Notes under the pieces: model-generated
Databases searched by the model: none
Told to the model about the DNA's origin: nothing
What the model saw: only the letters and a program-made list of their open reading frames with translations
Part shown: in pieces, positions 1 through 9,850 of the stretch
Numbering within the stretch: position 1 is the first letter of the stretch
Layout: every line of letters begins with the position of its first letter
Assembly: GCA_030737835.1 (NCBI GenBank)
Contig: JAUJYN010000013.1
Coordinates: 62,001-126,000, forward strand
DNA length: 64,000 nt
Origin: Acorus gramineus
Taxonomy: Eukaryota > Streptophyta > Magnoliopsida > Acorales > Acoraceae
Reading direction: 5' to 3'
Translations under genes and position numbers: made by a program

Positions 1-487
1 CTATATCACTCCATTTTGAGTTGAATGAATCTATTTTTGGTAAGTATATAAAAAAAAATTAACAAGACATATACATCGTCTATGTTTCACTGGATTTCAA
101 ACGTAATATATAAAACTGAATTTGAACTACCTGAGTCTCACGACACCAATTTTTAAAGCCTGACGTAATATTACATGCTGTTAATCCTAAACTAATATAA
201 AATATTTGGGGCTCCCAAAGGTAGTCAATCATGTCAAGTGAGTCTTTTAGATAATTACTTTGGGTAGCCCCATCTAAATGATAGGAGTCACTCTCCATTT
301 CAATGCATGTACAAATGAATGTTGATCGTCCAATTAAAAAAAGAGGTTGACATTTTGTTTTTCCTTGTGTTGTTTATTCTCAAAGCCTTCATTTCAATGG
401 TCATCTACTCTCGTGCAACAATTAAATTAAAAAAATTATTGGACCAGCAAAACCTATCTCCCCACCACGTTGAAAAGATATTAATAT
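1..487 (+). repeat. Host segment, copy A, left part
   Basis: AT-rich non-coding DNA that matches 45605-46045 and, more weakly, 6390-6690. Shared landmarks in the same order are CATCGTCTATGTTTCACTG (near 75 and 45645), the stretch around TTACATGCTGTTAAT, a 'gtcactctccat' block and 'gaatgttgatcg' followed by an A-rich tract. The copy is cut at 487 by a Copia element and resumes at 5854. The short open frames here lie in different places in each copy and look non-coding. It could be the upstream region of a duplicated gene, but no gene is visible. Confidence 0.75.
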
Positions 488-622
488 TGTTAGATTATAT
501 GTGTTATCTTATAATGTGTGTACTGTATTACACGTGTAACTCCTAGATATTTGTATATATAAAGGGATTAAACCCTAAGTGAAATACAGGGATTCCCATT
601 ATTTTATTCTCTGTTTCTATCA
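488..622 (+). repeat. Copia 5' LTR (135 bp)
   Basis: Starts TGTTAGATTATATG and matches 5719-5853 nearly base for base. A TATA-like TATATAAA lies at about 556-563. It ends just before the primer-binding site. Confidence 0.9.
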
Positions 623-635
623 TAGTATCAGAGCC
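623..635 (+). other. Primer-binding site (initiator Met tRNA type)
   Basis: The sequence TAGTATCAGAGCC directly after the 5' LTR differs by one base from TGGTATCAGAGCC, the usual plant priming site complementary to the 3' end of initiator Met tRNA. Confidence 0.8.
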
Positions 636-664
636 AGAAATTAAAAAAACCCTAGTTCTTTTAT

Positions 665-985
665 TTTTGGAATCCTTCGCCGTCGCTGTCGTGCCCCTCT
701 GCCATCACCGTCGCCGTCGTGCCCCTGCCGCTGCCGTCGCCGTCGTGCCCCTGCCGTCGCCATCGCCGTCGTGCCCCTGCTGCTGCCGTCGCCGTCGTGC
801 CCTGCCACGCGCCCTGCAGCGCCCTGCCGCGCCCAGCCCTGCCGCGTGCCCAGCCCTGCTCTGCCCAGTGCCTTGCCGCGTGCCCTGCCGTGCGGTGCCC
901 TGCCACGTGCCCTGCCGCGCCGTGCCCTGCAGCGTCGCGCCCTGCCACGCCCTGCCGCATCGTGCCCTGCCGCGCGGTTGAATCT
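665..985 (+). repeat. GC-rich minisatellite in the Copia leader
   Basis: Degenerate tandem copies of a unit built on GCCGTCGCCGTCGTGCCCCT pass into repeats of TGCCGCGCCCTGC type. Because this is low complexity, all three frames on both strands stay open (Pro/Ala/Arg/Cys-rich), so those frames should not be read as genes. The same kind of repeat occurs in the small LTR element at about 7730-7850. Confidence 0.8.
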
Positions 986-1493
986 GCCCGGATTACTCGG
1001 GATCTGTCGCGTCCGACAGATCTGCCCGGGCACTGCTGATCTTGCCCAGATTCCCGGGATCTGCTGGGACAGCTCCTGCCAGCCTGTATCGAGCGTTCCG
1101 GATCATCTCGCGCGCCCGACCCGGCACCCAACCCGAGCACTCCCAGCATCCGACCTGAGCATTCCTAGCATCCGACCCAGGTCCTCCCAGCATCCGACCC
1201 GGATCCGTGAACCCGGCCCAGCATCCGACCCGGATCCGCGAACCCGGCCCGGGACGCGACCCGAGTCTGCCCTCAGGTCACCTCCGGCCGCCATCCGGCT
1301 CCTCCGGCCGCCCTCTGCCGCCACCGGCCGCTCTCCGCCGCCTCCGGCACCTCCTTGAGACTTCAAATCACTAAATCGGTAATAACTTCCTCTCCGGAAG
1401 TCCGATTAAGGTGATATAGGTGTCCATTTTGCTCGATTTTTCGTGCTCTACGTCCTCGTCTGCTTCTGATCCTCATCCGAGTGGTTCTATACA

Positions 1494-4400
1494 ATGTCAG
1501 AAATCAACGACGACCCTACTCTTCAGTTACCAACTTCGAAGGTTTCTGATCTCTCTCAGGCTGCTACTCTCTCTCAGATGGCATGTTTTGAGAATTTTCA
1601 GGACAATCTTCCGAACTCGACCGATTTTCCTCTTAGTTCTGTCGAAGATTGGTCACCCTGGCACATTACGGTACGGAGCGCTCTCGATCGTTGTCATCTT
1701 GTCGGTTATATTGATGGTTCTATTGTGCAACCGTCTGATCAAGACCCGACATATATCACCTGGCGCACACGGGACAGACGCGTACTCTCCTATTTGATCA
1801 ACTCTGTTGATCGTTCGATCCGTGCAGATCTCACTGGTTTTCCGTCGTCTGCCGCACTATGGACTCATCTTTGTGATCGCTTTGTAGAGAAAAGCGGTGC
1901 TCGTGAATATCAACTTCTGATCGACACTCAGACTGCTACTCAAGGTGATCTATCTGCCCAGACTCTATATGGCCGCATGAGGGCGAACTTCAGGGAGCTT
2001 CGTGCGCTTGAGCCTGGACCGATGGCCACTCCCGCTGAGCGAGAAGCTTTTCGTGATCGTCGCGAGTTGTATCAGTATCTGATGGCTCTTCGTCCAGAGT
2101 TTTCCGCATTGGCCGGTCAACTCATACATCGGGATCCACTTCCTCGACTGGAATCCGCTGTCACTGAGGTTGTTGCTGAGGAGACTCGTCTTCGCACCAT
2201 TGCATTGCGCCAGTCCACTCCATCTTCCACTTATGAGGGTGTCTTGGCAGCTACTCCTCCTACGACTCTCACAGGCTCCTCTCGAAAGAATACATTATGT
2301 GCTCACTGCAAGAGGACTGGACATCCGATCTCCGACTGTTGGAAGCTTCATCCTGAAAAGCGCTTTGGATGAAAAGGAAGAGGACAGCGTTGCCCCACTG
2401 CTCCCTATACTTCTGTTGCTGTTGCTGTTGCTACTGACGCTCCATCTTCATACACAGATCAGCTTGGGCGTATCCGAGAGAGCCTCGATCAACTGATCAT
2501 ACAGCAACCTCCTCCTGGTTCTTCTATTCCCTCTGCTTTCTCTACTACTCGGGTACTCCTGTTCATTGGATTTTTTATTCAGGTGCTTCACATCACATGA
2601 CACCGGACAGTTCTGTCCTCACTGCATGCTCACCGGCACCTTCACACCTGCCCACGATTCATACTGCAGATGGCTCCCCTTTAGTCATCACGCAGTGTGG
2701 ATCGATCACTACCACCTCTGACCCTACAGGACGCATTTCATTACCATTTGTTTTGCATGCCCCTGACCTTTGCATGAATCTTATATCTATTAGCCGATTG
2801 TGTGATTCTGGTCTCACTGTTACCTTTACCACCTCTGGTTGTCTTGTGCAGGATCCACGATCAGGGCAGAGGATTGGCGTTGGACGTAGGATTGGCGGAC
2901 TTTATTACGTGGAGTATCTTCGTCTTCTCGTTCCTGATCCATCTGTCTTCTGTAGGTTAGGTCATGTGTCTGAGTCTCGTCTCAAAGAACTATTTCAATC
3001 TGGTGTCTTAGGTCGTATTTCTTTTTCTCCACTTTCTGTTTGCGAGGGCTGTAAATTAGCCAAACCTGTGGCTACTCCTTTTAGTCCTAGTAATAATCAG
3101 TCCTCTAGTCCATTTGAGCTTGTTCATTCTGACATTTGGGGCCCATCTCATGTAACCTCAAAGAGTGGTTTTTCTTATTATATTAGTTTTATTGATGATT
3201 ACTCTCGTTTTACTTGGATTTATTTATTGCGTCAACGTTCTGAGGTTCCCAAAATTTATGAGATTTTTACCAATATGATTTATACCCAATTTCAAGCTCG
3301 TATCAAAACTTTTAGGTCTGATTGTGCTCGAGAATACATCTCTTCTACGATGCGTTCTCTTCTTCATTCTCATGGCACCCTTTTTCAGCAATCATGCCCC
3401 TACACTCATGAGCAAAATGGGGTTGCTGAACGTAAACATCGTCATATTCTTGAGACGACTCGTGCTCTCTTACTTTCCTCTTCAGTCCCCAGTATGTTCT
3501 GGGCTGAAGCTGCTCTTCTCTGTGTCCATCTTATCAATATCACCCCCTCCTCTGTCCTCTCCGGTATGACTCCTCATGAGCGTCTTTATTCTTCTCACCC
3601 TGATTATAGCAGACTTCGCACATTTGGATGTACGTGTTTTGTGCTTCTCCCTCCTCATCAACGCACCAAGTTGGCCGCTCGGTCAGTAAAGTGTGTATTC
3701 TTGGGGATTAGCTTCGAACACAAGGGTTATCGCTGCTATGATCCTGTTGGAGATCGATTTTGGATCGCTCGTCATGTGTCCTTTGTCGAGGATGTTCCCT
3801 ATTTTTCTTCTTCACCCACTCCGTCCTCTCCTCCTGTGCATTCTCCTGTTCAGGTCTCTCCTATTACGTCTCTTCCTTTTCCTGGCCTACCTGTTGCACT
3901 AGAGTCTGTTCCTACCCCTGCGTCTCAACCTGACAACCCACCCTCTCCTCCCAGTGTGTCACCTATTGTCCCTACTGAAGATACTTCCACTGGTCCTCCG
4001 ACTCCCACGCCTGACGCGCCTCCTCCTGCCATGGATCCTCATCTTTTGCCTCGTTATCCTCACCGTGTGCGTCACCCTCCTTCCCGCTTCAGTTACGACT
4101 CGGGGCCACCAGACCAGTTTGGTTTTGCATCTGTCAGTACCTACTCTCCACAATTTCAGGCCTATCTCACAGCTATACATGTCCACCGTGAGCCCCGATC
4201 TTATCACGAGGCAGTCGAGTACCCTGAGTGGCAGCAGGCCATGGCTGAGGAGTTTGAGGCGTTTGAGCAGACACAGACCTGGGATGTTGTTCCCCTTCCG
4301 GATGGTGTTACCCCTATCAGCTGCAAGTGGATTTTCAAGATCAAGCATCGCCCTGATGGTTCCATTGAACGCCATAAGGCTCGTCTTGTTGCTAGAGGTT

Positions 4401-5705
4401 TCACTCAGGAGTATGGCATTGACTATGAGGAGACCTTTGCTCCTGTTGCTCAGATGACTACTGTTCGCACCCTTCTCGCCGTTGCTGCTGTTCGTCGCTG
4501 GCCTCTCTTTCAGATGGACGTGAAGAATGCTTTTCTTCATGGTGATTTATCTGAGGTTGTTTATATGCAACCACCTCCAGGTCTCAGCACTCCTCCTCAG
4601 CATGTTTGTCATCTTCGCTGGCTATATACGGACTGAAACAAGCTCCTCGTGCCTGGTTTGATTATTTTCGCAGTGTTATTCTGACAGCTGGTTTTGTTGA
4701 GAGCCACCAGGACCACTCTATGTTTGTGCGATCCTCATCGCAGGGCGGTAATCCTTCTTCTGTATGTTGACATGATTATAACTGGAAATGACTCCGCTGG
4801 TATTACTCTGGTCAAGAATCACCTCAGTCGACAGTTTCAGATGAAAGATCTTGGTACTCTTCGCTACTTCCTTGGTCTCGAGATTGCACAGAGTGATCGT
4901 GGGATTCTGCTTTCTCAACAGAAGTATACAGCTGACATTTTAGAGCGTGCTGCCCTCTCCGATACCCGTAGTGCGGATACTCCTCTTGAGCTTCATGTGA
5001 AGCTTCGTCCTACGGATGGTGAGCTCCTCTCAGATCCTACTCGATACAGACAGATCGTGGGTCAGCTTGTGTATCTCTGCATCACTAGACCTGACATTGC
5101 TCATGCCGTCAGTATTGTTAGTCAGTTTGTCTCGGCTCCTCGATCAGTGCATTATGGTGCTCTTATGCGAATTCTTAGATATTTGTGGTACTATCACTAG
5201 ATCGATCTATCTGTCATCCTCTTCGACTCTGGTTCTCAGGGCTTACACTGATGCTGATTGGGCTGGAGACCCGACCACTAGACGCTCCACCACTGGTTTC
5301 TGCATATTTCTCGGAGATTCCATCATCTCTTGGCGCAGCAAGAAACAGGAGGTTGTTTCTCTTTCCAGCACTGAGGCTGAATATCGAGCCATGGCTATCA
5401 CCACCAAGGAGATTGTTCATCTCAGACGTCTCTTGGTGGATCTAGGAGTTACTATGACTGGTCCTACTCCTCTTCACTGTGATAACCGGTCTGCTATTCA
5501 GATTGCTAGCAATCCGGTCTTTCATGAGAGGACCAAACACATTGAGATCGATTGTCACTTCGTTCGTCAGCACTTTCTTGCAGAGACATTATCGCTTCCG
5601 CATATCTCCTCTACTGAGCAGCTTGCTGATTTCTTTACGAAGTCACATCCAATTCCTCGATTTCAGTTTCTTCTTCGCAAACTCACTTTGTATGATCTAC
5701 TGTGA
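1494..5705 (+). pseudogene. Copia gag-pol (fossil)
   Basis: The start at 1494 follows a leader. The gag part has a UBN2-type region with the motif 'WHITVRSAL' and ends in a CCHC knuckle (CAHCKRTGHPISDC). Then come a GAG-pre-integrase segment, an integrase core with conserved 'HSDIWGP', '[10 protein letters not shown]' and '[12 protein letters not shown]', a proline-rich spacer, reverse transcriptase with 'CKWIFKIK', 'KARLVARGF', '[11 protein letters not shown]' and 'LYVDMI' (the YxDD-type site), and RNase H with 'YTDADWAGD' and a '[11 protein letters not shown]' tail. Such proteins would make the virus-like particle and copy the element's RNA into DNA. The reading frame is interrupted in about two or three places, so this copy is a fossil. 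Confidence 0.92.
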
Positions 5706-5718
5706 GTTTGAGGAGGGC

Positions 5719-5853
5719 TGTTAGATTATATGTGTTATCTTATAATGTGTGTACTGTATTACACGTGTAACTCCTAGATATTTGTATATATAAAGGGATT
5801 AAACCCTAAGTGGAATACAGAGATTCCCATTATTTTATTATCTGTTTCTATTA
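5719..5853 (+). repeat. Copia 3' LTR (135 bp)
   Basis: Direct repeat of 488-622, preceded by a purine-rich tract that primes plus-strand synthesis in this family. The right edge is certain to within one or two bases. Confidence 0.9.
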
Positions 5854-6150
5854 ATGTCATATCACTATAATTTATCGCTACACCTTGTGGTTGGTCTCGT
5901 GGGACGATATTTATTTGTGAAAAAAATAAATAAATCAATTTAGTGATATACAATTATCTTCTCAATTTTTAGCATATGTGTTAACGTTTCCGTGATTGAT
6001 TAATATTATTTCTGATATAAAAAATTGATTAATTTTTTTTGTTATTAGATCATTTTTTATTTTATTTTTACTTTCATCAATTATTTTAAAATGATTAAAT
6101 TCTCAAGTAGTTCAACCAGTCGTATTTTTTTTTTTTTTTTTTTCAGGCTT
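5854..6150 (+). repeat. Host segment, copy A, right part
   Basis: Continues the host unit after the Copia insertion. CATATCACTATAATTTATCG here matches 46050-46070, and 'tctcgtgggacg' and 'caatttagtgatata' follow in both copies. Similarity to the 46 kb copy runs to about 6130, where copy A ends in a T-rich tract. 6151-6305 is AT-rich and shows no gene. Confidence 0.75.
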
Positions 6151-6304
6151 TGTAGAATTCTCTTCTACAATGTCGTTCTTTCATTTTCATTTTTTATGTT
6201 GTTTATTTTTTATAATTGGATTTGATTATTTTATTTATTTTCATACACATAATAACTATCAGCATGTGCTGTTTGATAAGGATATCTGACTCTCTGCTCT
6301 GATA

Positions 6305-7250
6305 GGAGTAGGAATTCACTGAATCCACAGATAAAATGGAGGTTCCTAAGTTGAAGGGCCTTAAACAGATACGTTGATACTCTGCACCGCCTGACGTAAT
6401 ATTGCAGTCTTTAATATTAAATCATAGGTTCCCAAACAAGTTAATCCACAACGAGCCGACTATTTCAAATAACTTTTAGTGGTCCCATGATTTGAGGGTA
6501 TCTCCGTATTCAATATTGCATGTACAATGAATGTTAATCCTCCAATAGAAGAGGTTGATACTTTACTCTTTCAACGCCTTCGATGGCTGCGTAGAGGACC
6601 TGCTCGCATCATTTTTTAACGGTCAGAGATATATGAGTACAATGTTGAACAGCCAAATCTGTCTCTTCACCACATTTGAAAGGTTTCAGTGTTTTCTGAT
6701 CTTTTCAAGGAAAAAAAGATCAGTATTTTAGGTAGACGTGTGCACCTCATTTGCTGACGATCGATTCAATTCTCTGTGTCTCTGATTTATGGTGTGGGCT
6801 CGTGGAACCATATGTATTTTAAGTCGCATGATTTTTAAAAAATTATTTAATTAACAAATAGTTCAGCCTCGCGGGCACGAGTGATGTTTCTAATTGGATG
6901 AGTTGTATTTTTAAATAAATAAATACAAATTTTTATATCCAAAATATTTTAGTCCGAATAATTAAATCACACGCATGATTCATAGATTCACACGTGAAAG
7001 AATAAAAACAATTGAAACTGGACGCGGAGAACCGAGTCCAATCTGTGGGCAATAGACGACCTCTGTTGGTTATTACTAAAATATTGGCGTTTGCAACAGC
7101 AGAAAAAATGGGAATGAAAGAGACTAGCAATTGTACCTGATCTCCTAGTTTCCGTGCTCATAGTGATCACCTCTCTCTGCACCGTCAAAAATTGATAAAT
7201 AAGGACCACTTTTTTTGTTAATATCATATAATTTTTTTTTTCTATAAACA
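6305..7250 (+). repeat. Host segment, copy A'
   Basis: A second, more diverged copy of the host unit. 6308-6360 ('aattcactgaatcc...cctaagttgaagg') matches 14085-14145. 6385-6690 matches 160-480, including 'cctgacgtaatatt' and 'gccaaatctgtctc'. 7018-7225 matches 46319-46550 ('cgcggagaaccga', 'tagacgac/ctctgttg', 'gtttccgtgc'). No coding sequence is conserved among the copies. 7251-7414 is AT-rich with nothing recognisable. Confidence 0.65.
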
Positions 7251-7414
7251 ATCATGTTATCTGAAATCACTTTATCAGTAATTCGATAATTCCCAAAGTT
7301 GAAAATAATAAAAAAAATTTATGAATATAAAAAATATTCTTACTACTATTAGAGATATTTATATATGTTAAAAAAAGTTTGTTTTTTTTTTTTGTCATAA
7401 GGGAGTTTAGTTTT

Positions 7415-7591
7415 TGTTAAAGAATCATTATTAGGATAATATTATATTTTTATTGTCATTATTGTGATATTATTAGTTTCCTAGTTTTCCTAGATTCCTT
7501 ATCTGTATTTTAGGATTTCCTCTATGTATCTATAAATAGAGCCATTTGGCTCATCTAATATAATAACAATTCCCTTTTCTTTATTCTAACA
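7415..7591 (+). repeat. 5' LTR of small element
   Basis: Begins TGTTAAAGAATCATTATT and ends TTCTAACA. A TATA-like TATAAATA is at about 7531-7538. It pairs with 8525-8704. Confidence 0.9.
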
Positions 7592-7604
7592 TGGTATCAG
7601 AGCC
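7592..7604 (+). other. Primer-binding site, perfect Met-tRNA type
   Basis: TGGTATCAGAGCC follows the 5' LTR directly. Confidence 0.88.
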
Positions 7605-7995
7605 TCCACCTCAAAAATCCTAGATCCACAAAACTTTCTCTTTCTCTTCCCCGCTTCGTTTGAAGAGTCTCCAATGGGAGCGGGGGAGGAATTTTGCTCG
7701 CGAGATCTAAAAACACCCCTTGGTAGTCTCCTTGCCGTCGCTGTTGCCGTCGTGCCCTTGCCGTCGTCGTCGCCGTCGTGCCCTTGCCGTCGTCGTCGCC
7801 GTCGTGCCCTTGCCGTCGCTGTTGCCGTCGTGCCCTTGCCGGCGCCGCCTTGAGACTTCAAAACCACTAAATCGGTCATAACTTCCTCTCCGGAAGTCCG
7901 ATTAAGGTGATCCAGGAGTCCATTTTGCTCGATTTTTCGTGCTCTACGTCATCGTCTGATTCTTTTCTTCATCCGAGATCTCTACGATCCTCCTC

Positions 7996-8371
7996 GTAGA
8001 TTTGCACACATCCGCGCATCTCCTTGCGGCATCGATCGCTCTTGCGCCCTTCGTGCAATCTCGCTACTTCTCTTGCTCCCTCTACGCATGTCTTCTTCTA
8101 TGTGCGCTCTTTCTCTTTTTCGTAGATTTGCACACCTCCGCGCATCTCCCTGCGGCATCGATCGCTCTCGCGCTCTTCGTGCAATCTCGCTACTTCTCTT
8201 GCTCCCTCTACACATGTCTTCTTCTATGTGCGCTCTTTCTCTTTTCGCAGATTTGCACACCTCCGCGCATCTCCTTGCGGCATCGACCGCTCTCGCGCTC
8301 TTCGTGCAATCTTGCTACTTCTCTTGCTCCCACTACGCATGTCTTCTTCTATGTGCGCTCTTTCTCTTTTC
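7996..8371 (+). repeat. Three tandem copies of a ~125-bp unit
   Basis: Units start at 7996, 8122 and 8247, each with GTAGATTTGCACAC or GCAGATTTGCACAC followed by 'ccgcgcatctcc' and 'tgcggcatcga'. They are very similar to one another. Both strands stay open through the units, but the implied peptides are low complexity and resemble nothing I know. Confidence 0.9.
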
Positions 8372-8524
8372 GTAGCATTGCGGCCACCACACGCGCCTCT
8401 GCAGAGCCCTTACCGTGCCTTTGTTGCACCCCTGCCGCGCCTGCACGTGCTATCGCCAGCCTTCGCCACCTTCTCATTTTTGTCCAAACTCTAAGGGTTC
8501 TACCTTTCAGAGTTTGGGAGGGGG

Positions 8525-8704
8525 TGTTAAAGAATCATTATTAGGATAATATTATATCTTTATTGTCATTATTGTGATGTTATTAGTTTCCTAGTTGTCC
8601 TAGATTCCTTATCTGTATTTTAGGGTTTCCTCTATGTATCTATAAATAAAGTCCTTTGGCTCCTCTGATATAATAACAACAATTCCCTTTTCTTTATTCT
8701 AACA
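8525..8704 (+). repeat. 3' LTR of small element
   Basis: Direct repeat of 7415-7591, followed by the target repeat GTTTT. Confidence 0.9.
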
Positions 8705-9850
8705 GTTTTACTTCTCTCTTTTTTTATATATTTGGAGTTAAACCCTTTATGAGAGAGTTTTGGTTCATTTCATGATATCAGAGTTTGAATCCCTCTTCTT
8801 TTTTTTTTTTTTTTGCATTGGATCTCGTTTTGATCCAGCTTTAATATTTGTTTGATGCTTCTTGCGTCTAGTTGACACACACATTGTATTTATGGTGCTT
8901 CACTCAATCGCGTTCATGCGTCCGTCATCCACACTGTTGTGCTTGTCGTGCTCGCCGTGCTTGCTATCATGCTTAATAATGTCATGCCCAAACCCTGCCC
9001 GCACTCTACTTGAACCGTGCCAACTTGCATGCCAATTAGCTCTAGCCTGTGCCCTTGTAGTGCCATTCGTACACGTTCTGCACGCCAGAACACGTGATCC
9101 GTGCACAATCAGCCCGCCTGGCCAAATAGAAGGTCTGTTCCTTTATGTTTTGACTTGGTAAATTCGTTGGATTTTTAGCCATGACAAGTTGGACTCTCAT
9201 GGCCGCATAGAGTACTAGAATGCTCATGAGGGCGTGGAACACGTTGGGGACGAACTAAAAGGGGTGAATGTAGTAGAACGCCAAAAACTCCCCTACCAAG
9301 TGGTGGAGAGGGAGAGGCAGCCTTCCTTACGTAAAGTGGCTAGGACGGAGATAGAGACTCTTAGGATCAAATTGGGGTGTGACTTTCCTAGGATATTCCA
9401 TCACCTCATACCCTTTGGGGAGATCCATCTTCCTCGCAAGGCTCCTACTATAGCTTTGGGATAGCAAAGAAACTATCCATTTTAGAAATTAAAGAGGGAG
9501 AATTTTTTTTTTATGAGGTTAAACCAAACACACTGACTCTAGATGATGAAGGATGTTAGTGCAATGGTGAGGCGGTTGAAAGAAGAAGTGATTGGATAAA
9601 AAGGAGTACTTCGCCGACATTTTGGGTAATCGAGGGACGCCATCATGAAAATTAAGAATCATGAGGATAGCATCTATGCTATTTGGCTATGTGTCAAAAT
9701 CCTATCGATCGGCTGATGCCATTGAATCAACAAAAAATCAAGTCCTAGAAGATGAACCGCCTTTGACACTGGTCTTCCCATTCGTGAGACGCCAGGTGTT
9801 TGCCTAAATCGTATCTTCTTCCCATTCAAAAGGGCAGAAGAGGGGATAAT
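8705..9850. other. Unassigned region, probably decayed retroelement
   Basis: No gene is recognised. A primer-site-like TGATATCAGAGTTTG occurs near 8780 after a T-rich stretch, and a purine run (GGGCAGAAGAGGGG) ends near 9845 just before the solo LTR insertion. Together these hint at the ends of an old LTR element. A 76-codon open frame at 9234-9464 has ordinary amino acid composition but matches no family I can name. Confidence 0.35.

Larger units (their letters stand above)
488..5853 (+). mobile_element. Copia LTR retrotransposon (Ale/Retrofit-like)
   Basis: A full-structure Ty1/Copia element of about 5.4 kb. It has 135-bp LTRs at 488-622 and 5719-5853, a Met-tRNA-like primer site just after the 5' LTR, a long GC-rich leader, gag and pol in the order protease/zinc knuckle, integrase, reverse transcriptase, RNase H, and a purine-rich tract (GAGGAGGGC) before the 3' LTR. 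The very short LTRs and small size fit the Ale/Retrofit lineage, though that placement is tentative. The LTRs differ at about 4 of 135 positions by eye, so the insertion is fairly recent. The coding region is broken in about two or three places. Flanking target repeats are imperfect (AATAT and AATGT). The uninterrupted homologous site is kept at about 46045-46055. Confidence 0.93.
7415..8704 (+). mobile_element. Small non-autonomous LTR element (~1.3 kb)
   Basis: LTRs of about 180 bp (7415-7591 and 8525-8704) enclose about 930 bp without gag or pol. The element has a perfect Met-tRNA primer site at 7592-7604, a purine tract (GGGAGGGGG) before the 3' LTR, and perfect 5-bp target repeats GTTTT at 7410-7414 and 8705-8709. 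Its leader (7850-7980) is nearly the same as the leader of the Copia element at 1353-1480, which suggests common origin or template switching. Copia-type enzymes presumably moved it. The LTRs differ at roughly 5 percent of sites by eye. Nothing in it needs to be coding. Confidence 0.92.

Noticed and set aside
641-1366. Overlapping open frames of 66-195 codons near the Copia leader
   Set aside because: They come from a GC-rich minisatellite in an untranslated leader, and all frames are open at once.
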